Shown: piece by piece, positions 7,112-14,891 of the stretch | How the letters are laid out: every line of letters starts with the position of its first letter | How positions within the stretch are numbered: the first letter of the stretch is position 1 | NCBI GenBank assembly: GCA_046302815.1 | Contig: JBKCHO010000074.1 | Coordinates: 1-15,820, forward strand | Direction of reading: 5' to 3' | From: JALRAP01 sp046302815 | GTDB lineage: Bacteria; Bacteroidota; Bacteroidia; AKYH767-A; OLB10 | DNA length: 15,820 nucleotides | The notes under the pieces: model-generated | What the model was told of the DNA's origin: nothing | Database searches by the model: none | Seen by the model: the letters and a program-made list of their open reading frames with translations, nothing else | Program-made: the position numbers and the translations under genes

Positions 7112-10100
7112 ATGTTGATGCGCAAAGCCATTTTCCCAGTTGCATTGAAGACATTTGGTGGATTACTGTTTATCCTGTTTGCACAGCCATTTACTGCTTT
7201 TGCGCAATCATATAACCTGAAAATTTACAACACCACATCAGGGCTGCCTGGCAACCAGATAAATGATATGTTGCAGGACCGTCATGGTAGGCTATGGATT
7301 GCCACGATGAATGGAGTTGCCATTTTCAATGGCGAGAATTTCCAGCGCTTTGAAAAAAGCAATCCAGTATCAAGTAGTCCCGTAAAATCCCTGTTCGAAG
7401 ATCGCCAAGGAAATATTTGGATCGGAATGCTGCGCAAAGGCGTTAGCAAATTCAACAAGGCTGAACAGGTATATTACGATAAGTCAGATGGACTGATTGG
7501 TGATGACATCCACGCAATAGCACAAGATCATTTGGGCAATATTTGGCTTGGAACATCAAGTGGCTTATCCCGATATGATGGCAAGCGTTTCAGCACATAT
7601 ACTGCTTTACGAGGGCTGGTAAATGACCAGGTAAACGCCATCAAATTAGACTCCAAAAACCGACTTTGGATCGCTACCATGGGTGGTGTGAGCATGTTTG
7701 ATGGAACCAAATTCAAAAACTACACTACATCAAACGGACTACCAAGCAATCTTTGTTTCAGTCTGCATGAGAATGAACGAGGAGAGCTGTTAGTTGGAAC
7801 CTATACCGGTATTGCTGTCTTCAATAACAATCGTTTTGAACCGAGTGTGGATTTTTCAATGGTTGCAAATGACCGAATTGAAGACATTACAGGGAACCCC
7901 TCCAACAAATCACTAGCTATTAGTACCTACAACAATGGCGTTACCATTTTCAGCGACAATCGCCAGGATGTTATAAGTATGAGAAATGGGCTGCCTAGCA
8001 GTATTGTAAAATCGGTTATCAAAGACCGGGAGGGCACATATTGGATTGGCACTTGGAGTGGATTGTGTAAATGGAATAGCGAACATTTCTCTACCTACTC
8101 CTATGAGGATGGATTGGCAAACAACAACCTGCTTAGTATCTCAAAGGATAATTCCGGCAGGATTTATTTCGGCACACTAACAGGCGGCTTGAGCTATCTC
8201 GATAACGGAGGCATGCAATCCATTGGCGCTGGCTCTGGTTTATCCGGACTTACCATATGGAGTATGCTTACACTAGAAGATGGTAATGTATGGCTTGGGA
8301 CGGATTTCGGTCCAGCACTATTTGATCCTCGAAAAAAGACCGTGAGCCAACCCTTTTTCGAATTGAACCACTTGACTATTTATTCCGTCACCAAGGACAA
8401 AAACGGATTCATGTACTTTGGTACAGATGATGGATTGAGAATGACCAATCCCATGGGAGATGTGGTTGAATCAGATCCCAAATCCGTTCTTGCCAATAAG
8501 AAGATCCGAAGTGTTTACCACTCCTCCACAGGAAACATTTGGATAGGAACCACCAACGGGCTATACATTTTGAAAGAAAACAAAGTGATAGACCTGAATC
8601 AAAAATTAAACATACCCAAGTCGCAGGTCACATCCATTTCTTCAGGTCCGCAGAACCAAACATTAGTAAGCACTTACGAGAACGGTATTTATATTTTAGA
8701 TGATGATCGATCCTATCGGCATCTAGGCACCAAACAGGGTTTGTCAAGTGATAATACCTTATGCGTTTTCAGTGACTCAAAAAGCCGACTTTGGATTGGA
8801 TCGATTGAAGGAGTCGATGTGTTGGATGCTGTAACAAAAAGCGGAACCAAAGTCGAGGAGCTTTTCCATTTCAACCGAAGCAATGGATTCAATGGCGCCG
8901 AAACCAATGCGATATGCGAGGACACAGAAGGTAACATTTGGTTTGCCACCATCAATGGAGCATTCAAATTCTCCTCCCGTCAAACATTACCCAAAAGTGT
9001 ATTGCCATTAATTCACATTTCAAACATAAGCCTTCTGTTAAAAGATACGGATTGGAAAAACAAGAAAATATCATTATCACCCGAGTCCGGTTTGCCTCAG
9101 GATCTGATTCTTCCCTACAACAACAACCATGTGACATTCAATTTCGAGGGGGTTTATCTAAATGCTCCGGATGAAATAAGATACCAATTTTTATTGGAAG
9201 GTTTTGATTTGTCGTGGAGCCCGCCCACCTCAAGGCCTTTCGCTGTTTATTCCAATTTGGATCCTGGATCGTACAATTTCAAGGTGAGATGCAGCGCCAA
9301 CGGGAAGAACTGGACCATACCCGTTACTTATTCCTTCGCAATCAAACCACCCTTCTGGAAAACCACATTCTTCTACATACTTTATGTGGTTGCAGGCATA
9401 GGAGGATTCTTCTTGGTTACCAAGCTCAGGACATTGAATTTGGAACGCACACGCAACCTGTTGCAAGGGTTGGTGAATGAGCGAACCAAAGAATTAAATG
9501 AAAAGAATAAGGAGTTGGAAAAGCTGTCCTTGGTGGCTTCTGAAACCGGCAACTCCGTGATGGTATTTTCCTCCAATGGAAAAATTGAATGGGTGAATGA
9601 AGGTTTCAGAAAAATGACCGGATACAATCTGGAAGATTTTCGAAAGGAATTTGGTGATACCATTTCCGATTTCACATTTGAAAGAACCGCAGCAACAATT
9701 GCCGAGAAATGCGTCGACAACAAAGTATCCGATGTTTTCGAATCTCAATTGAAATGTCTTGACGGTTCGTTAAAGTGGGTATCGCACACATTGACCCCGG
9801 TATTCGATAACAAAGGAGCATTAAGCAACTTCGTTGTTATAGACACAGACATCACCGTAAGGAGGGAAATGGAACAGCGCATCCGTGAATCGCTGGAGGA
9901 AAAAGGACTTCTCCTTAGGGAAATTCACCACCGAGTGAAGAACAACCTGCAAATCATCATAAGTCTGTTCAACTTGCAATCCCATTATGTGGATGACAAA
10001 AAAGCCATGCAAGCATTGAAGGAAGGTCAGGATAGGATCAAATCGATGGCCTTGATTCATGAACGGTTCTATCAAAACGACGGTCTCTCCAAAATTGATT

Positions 10101-10513
10101 TCGACGAATACATCAAAAGGCTTGTGGAAAACCTATTTCTATCCTTTCAACTCAAACCCGAGAGAGTAAAATCCGTTGTAGAAGCTGATAAGATCTCTTT
10201 GGATATTGACACAGCTGTGCCTTGCGGATTAATTATAAACGAACTGGTTTCCAATTCATTAAAACATGCTTTTGGTGATGATGGGTCAGGAAATCTGTAT
10301 GTTAGTCTGAAATACCTATCAAAGGATATGGTTAGATTGATTGTGAGTGATGATGGGGTTGGATTGCCTGCAGGTTTCGACATAGAAAAATACGATTCCT
10401 TAGGTATGCAACTGATTAGTGCGTTGTCCAGCCAACTAGAGGGCAAACTGAAATTATTGCCGGGCAAGGGTACCACCTTCGAACTAGACTTCAAGGTTCC
10501 CGACCACGGCTGA
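7112..10513 (+). CDS. Periplasmic two-component-propeller sensor histidine kinase (Reg_prop, Y_Y_Y, PAS, HisKA_2, HATPase)
   Basis: 1133-residue membrane sensor kinase. A signal peptide (about 1-31, AFA before Gln32) leads into a periplasmic sensor of 14 two-component-propeller repeats (about residues 47-622). Each repeat has the pattern I-x-x-I-x-x-D-x-x-G-x-x-W-I-G-T-x-x-G-L, which suggests two seven-bladed propellers. A Y_Y_Y domain follows (about 675-744), then one membrane helix (about 752-772), a short coiled coil and a PAS domain (about 805-920). The HisKA_2 helix contains EIHHRVKNNLQ (His939/His940, the second the likely phosphate acceptor). The HATPase domain shows INELVSNSLKHAF (N-box Asn1043 and Asn1048), DDGVGLP, SLGMQL and GKGTTFEL. 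There is no receiver or HTH domain, so it is not a one-piece hybrid system. The likely partner is the response regulator 80 bases downstream. The ligand is unknown; relatives near polysaccharide loci sense glycans, but no such genes are here. ATG at 7118 is an alternative start. Confidence 0.95.
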   Translation: MLMRKAIFPVALKTFGGLLFILFAQPFTAFAQSYNLKIYNTTSGLPGNQINDMLQDRHGRLWIATMNGVAIFNGENFQRFEKSNPVSSSPVKSLFEDRQGNIWIGMLRKGVSKFNKAEQVYYDKSDGLIGDDIHAIAQDHLGNIWLGTSSGLSRYDGKRFSTYTALRGLVNDQVNAIKLDSKNRLWIATMGGVSMFDGTKFKNYTTSNGLPSNLCFSLHENERGELLVGTYTGIAVFNNNRFEPSVDFSMVANDRIEDITGNPSNKSLAISTYNNGVTIFSDNRQDVISMRNGLPSSIVKSVIKDREGTYWIGTWSGLCKWNSEHFSTYSYEDGLANNNLLSISKDNSGRIYFGTLTGGLSYLDNGGMQSIGAGSGLSGLTIWSMLTLEDGNVWLGTDFGPALFDPRKKTVSQPFFELNHLTIYSVTKDKNGFMYFGTDDGLRMTNPMGDVVESDPKSVLANKKIRSVYHSSTGNIWIGTTNGLYILKENKVIDLNQKLNIPKSQVTSISSGPQNQTLVSTYENGIYILDDDRSYRHLGTKQGLSSDNTLCVFSDSKSRLWIGSIEGVDVLDAVTKSGTKVEELFHFNRSNGFNGAETNAICEDTEGNIWFATINGAFKFSSRQTLPKSVLPLIHISNISLLLKDTDWKNKKISLSPESGLPQDLILPYNNNHVTFNFEGVYLNAPDEIRYQFLLEGFDLSWSPPTSRPFAVYSNLDPGSYNFKVRCSANGKNWTIPVTYSFAIKPPFWKTTFFYILYVVAGIGGFFLVTKLRTLNLERTRNLLQGLVNERTKELNEKNKELEKLSLVASETGNSVMVFSSNGKIEWVNEGFRKMTGYNLEDFRKEFGDTISDFTFERTAATIAEKCVDNKVSDVFESQLKCLDGSLKWVSHTLTPVFDNKGALSNFVVIDTDITVRREMEQRIRESLEEKGLLLREIHHRVKNNLQIIISLFNLQSHYVDDKKAMQALKEGQDRIKSMALIHERFYQNDGLSKIDFDEYIKRLVENLFLSFQLKPERVKSVVEADKISLDIDTAVPCGLIINELVSNSLKHAFGDDGSGNLYVSLKYLSKDMVRLIVSDDGVGLPAGFDIEKYDSLGMQLISALSSQLEGKLKLLPGKGTTFELDFKVPDHG

Positions 10514-10562
10514 TACTAAAAGAGTAGACCATCCAGACCCATTACCTTTTTACATGGGAAAT

Positions 10563-10586
10563 GGTTATTTTTGACTAACAATAACC
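10563..10586 (+). promoter_or_regulatory. Likely promoter -7 element inside a perfect 7-bp dyad, upstream of the response regulator
   Basis: TATTTTTG (10566-10573) fits the Bacteroidetes housekeeping -7 consensus TAnnTTTG exactly and lies 20 bases before the ATG at 10594. It is overlapped by a perfect inverted repeat, GGTTATT (10563-10569) and AATAACC (10580-10586), with a ten-base spacer. I see no good TTTG -33 element at the usual distance; the nearest is a T-run at 10547-10551. The layout suggests that the regulator gene can be transcribed separately from the kinase gene and that a dimeric protein, possibly the regulator itself, could block or modulate this promoter. The function is inferred. 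Confidence 0.45.
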
Positions 10587-10593
10587 TCCAATT

Positions 10594-11706
10594 ATGAGTA
10601 AAACAAGAATACTGGTCATCGAGGATGAATCCATAGTGGCAAAGGACATCCAAAACACCCTAATCAAATTGGGATATGATGTACCGGTAACAGCCTCCAA
10701 TGCTGAGTCTGCATTCATGCGTTTAGATGAGGTGAATCCTGATTTGGTTTTTTTGGATGTCAAACTCAAGGGCGAAATCGATGGCATTCAAATTGCCGAG
10801 AGAATCCGAGACCACTACGAAATCCCTGTTATTTTCCTCACTTCCTTCGTTGACAAGGAGACCTTGGATAGGGCTAAAGTAACCGAGCCCTACGGTTATC
10901 TGGTGAAGCCCTTCAACGAACCCGATTTGCGTTCTACCGTTGAAATGGCACTTTACAAGTTTGCCAAAGACCAGGAGACACGCAATGAGAAAGACCGTTT
11001 TGAAAGTGCGCTCACCAATCTGGATGATGCCATCATTACTTTAGACACTGAATTCAAAATATCCTTTTTGAATCCAAAAGCTGAGGATTTGATCGGAAAG
11101 ACTTTCGACCAAGCAGAGGGCATGGATCTTTTTGAAGTGCTTCAAATCACAGAAGCCAACGGCAACAGATTTGACCGAAACACCTTACACAGGCAAGCTG
11201 TGGCTGACAAAGCCTTGGATTTGGAGAATTCTGAAATCAAATTGCACAATGGCACCCCAGTTAAAACCGGAATCACTTGCTCTCCTGTAAAGGACGAAAA
11301 AGAAAATCTGGTAGGTTATGCCATGGTCTTCCGAAAATCTCAAGGCTCCGGCTCTGTTGTTTCGACACCTGAGAGCATGGGAAATGTGGTTATCCAAAAC
11401 TCGTTTTTTGTTAAAAAAGGCTCCATGCTGGTCAAGGTCTTCATCGACAACATCAATTGGATACAAGCCATGGACAACTATGTGATTATTCAAACGGCTA
11501 CCGACCAGTTCATCATCCACTCCACCATGAAGGATATTGAGATAAAGCTGCCCTCCGATAAATTCCTGAGGGTGCATAGATCCTATATCATCGCCGTTGA
11601 TAAAATCAATGTACTCGATGAAAACACAGTATTGATTGGAGACAAGACCATACCTGTTGGAAAATCATACAAGGATGCATTCATGAATCGTCTGAATTTC
11701 CTCTAA
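10594..11706 (+). CDS. Response regulator with REC, PAS and LytTR DNA-binding domains
   Basis: 370-residue cytoplasmic transcription regulator. The receiver domain (about 1-122) has the acidic pair Glu10/Asp11 plus Glu12, phosphate acceptor Asp55 (LVFLDVKL), switch Thr83 (FLTS) and Lys105 (GYLVKPF), so it should be phosphorylatable. A PAS domain follows (about 136-250: DAIITLDTEFKISFLNPKAE and a GYAMVFR end). A C-terminal LytTR DNA-binding domain covers about 272-369 (INWIQAMDNYVIIQT, then KFLRVHRSYIIAVDKI and PVGKSYKDAF). LytTR regulators usually bind direct repeats and often control envelope functions. A PAS between REC and LytTR is less common than plain REC-LytTR. The neighbouring kinase is the obvious partner. 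The gene ends 17 bases before a strong terminator. Confidence 0.95.
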   Translation: MSKTRILVIEDESIVAKDIQNTLIKLGYDVPVTASNAESAFMRLDEVNPDLVFLDVKLKGEIDGIQIAERIRDHYEIPVIFLTSFVDKETLDRAKVTEPYGYLVKPFNEPDLRSTVEMALYKFAKDQETRNEKDRFESALTNLDDAIITLDTEFKISFLNPKAEDLIGKTFDQAEGMDLFEVLQITEANGNRFDRNTLHRQAVADKALDLENSEIKLHNGTPVKTGITCSPVKDEKENLVGYAMVFRKSQGSGSVVSTPESMGNVVIQNSFFVKKGSMLVKVFIDNINWIQAMDNYVIIQTATDQFIIHSTMKDIEIKLPSDKFLRVHRSYIIAVDKINVLDENTVLIGDKTIPVGKSYKDAFMNRLNFL

Positions 11707-11723
11707 TTTTCGAACACCACCTC

Positions 11724-11763
11724 AAATTAAAAACCCCGCAGCTAACTGCGGGGTTTTTAATTT
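11724..11763. terminator. Bidirectional intrinsic terminator between the response regulator and dnaK
   Basis: A perfect 18-bp stem (11724-11741 with 11746-11763) has a four-base loop, CTAA. The GC-rich core CCCCGCAG/CTGCGGGG is flanked by an A-run on the left and a T-run on the right, so it reads as stem plus U-tract on either strand. It lies between two convergent genes (ends at 11706 and 11781) and should terminate both transcripts. Confidence 0.95.
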
Positions 11764-11780
11764 TATCGGAAATAATGATA

Positions 11781-13694
11781 TTACTTCTTATCGTCTTTCA
11801 CTTCTTCAAAGTCAACATCGGTAACATCGTTTGCATTTCCGCTTTCAGCGTTTGCGTTGCCTTGCTGTGCACCGCCTTGGGGTTGTTGCTCCTGAGCAGC
11901 CTTATACATTTCTTCGGAGGCTGCTTGCCATGCAGAATTGATTTCAGTCATGGCACTATCTATCGCCGAGATATCCCTCGACTTGTGGGCCTCTTTTAGA
12001 CTTGCCAGCGCCTTTTCGATGGGCTCTTTTTTGTCGGCTGATAATTTATCGCCATACTCTTTAAGCTGTTTCTCTGTTTGAAAGATCATGGTATCGGCCT
12101 GATTGATTTTCTCAACCTCTTCCTTTGCTTTCTTGTCCGAATCAGCATTGGCTTCAGCCTCCTGTTTCATTTTCTTGATCTCCTCATCGGTAAGACCTGA
12201 AGAGGCCTCAATCCTGATGTTCTGCGACTTTCCTGTGGCTTTATCTTTCGCGGTAACGCTGAGAATTCCATTGGCATCAATATCGAAAGTAACCTCCACC
12301 TGTGGTGTTCCTCTTGGAGCAGGCGGAATGCCATCGAGATGGAATCTGCCGATGGTACGGTTATCTTTCGCCATGGGTCGCTCTCCTTGAAGGACATGAA
12401 TTTCAACAGATGGTTGATTATCGGATGCCGTTGAGAACACTTCAGATTTACGAGTAGGTATGGTGGTATTGGACTCAATCAATTTGGTTGATACACCGCC
12501 AAGTGTTTCTATGCCGAGGGAGAGAGGAGTAACATCAAGCAAAAGCACATCCTTCACCTCGCCGGTAAGTACAGCACCTTGTATGGCAGCACCAACAGCT
12601 ACTACCTCGTCTGGGTTTACTCCTTTAGATGGCTTCTTACCGAAGAACTTCTCCACCAGCTCTTGAATGGCAGGTATACGAGTAGAACCTCCAACTAGAA
12701 TAACCTCATCCACTTCGTTTGGAGACATCTTGGCATCAGCCAAAGCCTTTTTACAAGGCTCCAGAGTACGCTGGATCAGCTTATCGGCCAACTGTTCGAA
12801 TTTGGAACGGGTTAAGGATTTCACCAAGTGCTTTGGGATACCATCTACTGGCATTATATAAGGCAGATTGATTTCCGTTTGGCTGGAGCTGGATAGCTCA
12901 ATCTTGGCTTTTTCTGCAGCCTCTTTCAATCGCTGCATAGCCATTGGGTCTTTGCGAAGGTCTAGACCTTCATCAGACTGAAACTCCGAAGCCAACCAAT
13001 CGATGATGACCTGATCGAAATCGTCGCCTCCCAAATGAGTATCACCGTTCGTCGACTTCACTTCAAATACGCCGTCGCCTAGTTCAAGAACGGAAATATC
13101 GAAGGTACCACCACCCAAATCGAAAACGGCAACTTTGGTGTCTTTGTGGTTTTTATCGAGACCGTAAGCCAATGCAGCGGCGGTGGGCTCGTTGATGATA
13201 CGAAGCACCTTAAGTCCGGCGATTTCTCCAGCCTCCTTGGTGGCTTGTCTTTGGCTATCGTTGAAATAAGCTGGAACGGTGACGACGGCTTCTGTTACTT
13301 CGTGACCCAAGTAATCCTCAGCTGTTTTCTTCATTTTTTGAAGCACCATGGCAGAGATCTCTTGCGGGGTGTAGTTTCGATCCCCTATCTTAACTCTAGC
13401 GGTGTTATTGTCGCCTTTAACTACTTGATATGGAACTCGTTTCACTTCTTCTGAGACCTTATCAAAGGACTCGCCCATAAACCTTTTGATGGAGTAAATG
13501 GTTTGAGTAGGGTTTGTAATAGCTTGGCGTTTAGCGGGATCACCAACTTTGCGTTCTCCGTCTTTGATGAATGCAACGATGGATGGTGTGGTACGACGAC
13601 CTTCACTGTTAGGTATGACCACTGGTTCATTACCCTCCATTACAGCTACACAGGAGTTGGTGGTTCCGAGGTCGATTCCGATTACTTTTCTCAT
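11781..13694 (-). CDS. dnaK: Chaperone protein DnaK (Hsp70)
   Basis: 637-residue Hsp70, the ATP-driven chaperone that works with DnaJ and GrpE on unfolded proteins. The start MRKVIGIDLGTTNSC is unmistakable and fixes the ATG at 13694. A 12-residue upstream extension of the frame is not family-like. The nucleotide-binding domain (about 1-380) shows IDLGTTNS (7-14), VPAYFNDSQRQA (140-151), FDLGGGTFDIS (191-201) and VGGSTRIP (334-341). The interdomain linker is VLLLDVTPLSLG (383-394). The substrate-binding domain, helical lid and a Gln/Gly/Asn-rich tail follow, ending EEVKDDKK, the usual EEVD-like DnaK terminus. No dnaJ or grpE is adjacent, and no CIRCE operator is seen upstream. The gene is monocistronic by layout: a strong terminator lies 18 bases past its stop. 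Confidence 0.99.
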   Translation of the reverse strand: MRKVIGIDLGTTNSCVAVMEGNEPVVIPNSEGRRTTPSIVAFIKDGERKVGDPAKRQAITNPTQTIYSIKRFMGESFDKVSEEVKRVPYQVVKGDNNTARVKIGDRNYTPQEISAMVLQKMKKTAEDYLGHEVTEAVVTVPAYFNDSQRQATKEAGEIAGLKVLRIINEPTAAALAYGLDKNHKDTKVAVFDLGGGTFDISVLELGDGVFEVKSTNGDTHLGGDDFDQVIIDWLASEFQSDEGLDLRKDPMAMQRLKEAAEKAKIELSSSSQTEINLPYIMPVDGIPKHLVKSLTRSKFEQLADKLIQRTLEPCKKALADAKMSPNEVDEVILVGGSTRIPAIQELVEKFFGKKPSKGVNPDEVVAVGAAIQGAVLTGEVKDVLLLDVTPLSLGIETLGGVSTKLIESNTTIPTRKSEVFSTASDNQPSVEIHVLQGERPMAKDNRTIGRFHLDGIPPAPRGTPQVEVTFDIDANGILSVTAKDKATGKSQNIRIEASSGLTDEEIKKMKQEAEANADSDKKAKEEVEKINQADTMIFQTEKQLKEYGDKLSADKKEPIEKALASLKEAHKSRDISAIDSAMTEINSAWQAASEEMYKAAQEQQPQGGAQQGNANAESGNANDVTDVDFEEVKDDKK

Positions 13695-13715
13695 GATTAT
13701 TGGATTTTGAAGGCA

Positions 13716-13805
13716 TATGACAATCACCATGCCACCCGATTACACGGGCAATAATGTCATACTAAACTGGAAGCAAGTCAGTTCTTGAGCTGATATCTAT
13801 GACAA
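13716..13805 (-). promoter_or_regulatory. Three copies of TGTCATA upstream of dnaK
   Basis: In the 122-base gap upstream of dnaK the heptamer TGTCATA occurs three times. Two copies are in the dnaK direction, extended to TTGTCATA (minus strand 13805-13798 and 13723-13716), and one is opposite (plus strand TGTCATA 13755-13761). The outer and middle copies form an inverted pair. Three exact copies in so short a gap is more than chance would suggest and hints at a regulator-binding or promoter element for heat-shock control, but I know of no protein that binds it. There is no perfect TAnnTTTG box here on the dnaK strand. Confidence 0.4.
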
Positions 13806-13816
13806 AAAGTCTTTTT

Positions 13817-14818
13817 TTACAAAAATCCCAAGGAACCTGTATACTGCCCAAACCTTAATGAATCCAATGCACTTGGGTGCAATTCCTTGTTATAGCGAAC
13901 GGAGGAACTTCTGCTTGAGAAAATCCCTAATCCATTTTGCACATTGGTATAAACTGGTGGTGTGGTCAATAAATTGGTATTAGGCTGATTGATCTCAATA
14001 TAATTTGCAAGAAATTCCGAACCGAATGTTACGATAAAATCCATTTTCAATGCTCGTCTATCAAAACCCGGATTCGAAGATAATTTGAGAGCAATGTTCC
14101 TATAGAAATCCTCACCATTTATTATTCTTGTTTCCTCAGCATTAGATGAAAGGAAATCGGATGTGAGTGTCCTGTTTGGAAATACCCAATCAACATATTT
14201 CTCAACCGAATCTGTGACGGAATAAATCTCCCTGTAATGGAATCGGATTGTCAAGCCATAAATTCGTCCAGAGGGTGTAGTAGTATGACGAACAGTATAA
14301 GGATCCTGGTATGTTGCCCAGTTGATTTTTTCACTTAGGTTTGGCCTTGTGATAGTGATAGAATCAACCACCTGTGTTTCGGCAGTGATTTCGTTGCCAG
14401 TTTGAAGATTGCGTATAACTAATCGATACGTACTGCCTTTAGAAATTGTTTGTCCGCTTGTCCCATACAAATAATTTGGCGTTGTGGGAAATGCACCATC
14501 TGGCTTAGGGGGCGCCTCAAATCGAACCAGGCTGATAGGATTAACTAGGTTGTTGCCATTCAAACGGTACAATTTAACATCCAAGGCATCTTCTGGATAG
14601 TAAATGGAATCCGGATTTTGCGACATAATAAGTGCATTTCCTTCTCCCAAAAATGCCTTCTGAATCCTAACGGTTTGAGTACCCAATTTGGGGTCGAGAA
14701 TACCATAAACGATACCCGTCTCCTTGTAGGGTGCGTTCAACTCTATTTCATTCTCACAGGATTGAAGTGTAAAACCCAAAACTGTGGCAGCGACGAGTAC
14801 AATCAAAGCGTTTTTCAT
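13817..14818 (-). CDS. Predicted lipoprotein of unknown function, DUF4249-like
   Basis: 333-residue predicted lipoprotein. The ATG at 14818 gives a standard lipoprotein signal peptide (MKNALIVLVAATVLGFTLQSC), with the LQSC lipobox placing the acylated Cys at residue 21. An upstream in-frame ATG at 14872 would bury this signal behind 18 charged residues and is rejected. The mature protein begins ENEIELNAPY. It is rich in beta-strand patterns with a segment like STYRLVIRNLQTGNEITAET (about 130-150), which resembles the Bacteroidetes DUF4249 lipoproteins, although I cannot confirm the family. No catalytic motif is seen. The gene stands alone on the minus strand, upstream of dnaK with a 122-base gap and divergent from the coiled-coil gene. 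It is probably an outer- or inner-membrane-anchored envelope protein. Confidence 0.82.
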   Translation of the reverse strand: MKNALIVLVAATVLGFTLQSCENEIELNAPYKETGIVYGILDPKLGTQTVRIQKAFLGEGNALIMSQNPDSIYYPEDALDVKLYRLNGNNLVNPISLVRFEAPPKPDGAFPTTPNYLYGTSGQTISKGSTYRLVIRNLQTGNEITAETQVVDSITITRPNLSEKINWATYQDPYTVRHTTTPSGRIYGLTIRFHYREIYSVTDSVEKYVDWVFPNRTLTSDFLSSNAEETRIINGEDFYRNIALKLSSNPGFDRRALKMDFIVTFGSEFLANYIEINQPNTNLLTTPPVYTNVQNGLGIFSSRSSSVRYNKELHPSALDSLRFGQYTGSLGFL

Positions 14819-14822
14819 AACC

Positions 14823-14830
14823 CAAAAGTA
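14823..14830 (-). promoter_or_regulatory. Possible -7 promoter element for the lipoprotein gene
   Basis: On the minus strand TACTTTTG (14830-14823) fits the TAnnTTTG consensus exactly. It is only four bases before the ATG at 14818, so a transcript from it would be nearly or fully leaderless. No clear -33 TTTG is seen at the usual spacing. It may be chance in AT-rich DNA. Confidence 0.3.
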
Positions 14831-14840
14831 TGACTTTCTG

Positions 14841-14865
14841 TGCTCAAAATCCCTATTTTTGAGCA
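14841..14865. promoter_or_regulatory. Perfect 9-bp dyad in the divergent intergenic region, overlapping a plus-strand -7 element
   Basis: TGCTCAAAA (14841-14849) and TTTTGAGCA (14857-14865) are perfect complements with a seven-base spacer. The 25-base palindrome lies between the divergent lipoprotein gene (ATG at 14818) and the coiled-coil gene (ATG at 14892). A plus-strand TATTTTTG (14854-14861), an exact TAnnTTTG match, runs into its right arm. This is a plausible operator able to affect both genes. The T-rich right arm is not followed by a T-run, and the site is upstream of both starts, so a terminator is unlikely. Confidence 0.5.
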
Positions 14866-14891
14866 AATGCAAATGTCAGCCTACTTATTGA

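Noticed and set aside
11775..11999. Plus-strand frame opposite the end of dnaK, with a hydrophobic translation
   Set aside because: It is antisense to the conserved C-terminal coding region of dnaK and starts right after the terminator, with no promoter or family likeness.
13695..13730. N-terminal extension of dnaK by 12 residues
   Set aside because: DnaK proteins begin within a few residues of the IDLGTTNS motif, and the extension is unlike the family.
13695..13816. CIRCE/HrcA operator upstream of dnaK
   Set aside because: Neither TTAGCACTC nor its complement GAGTGCTAA is present in the gap.
13801..13830. A-run and T-run pair after the lipoprotein gene as a terminator
   Set aside because: The AAAAAG/CTTTTT arms have almost no loop and no GC core, so a stable terminator hairpin is not supported.
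14819..14872. Upstream ATG for the lipoprotein gene
   Set aside because: It would place 18 charged and aromatic residues before a complete lipoprotein signal peptide and would run through the intergenic dyad.
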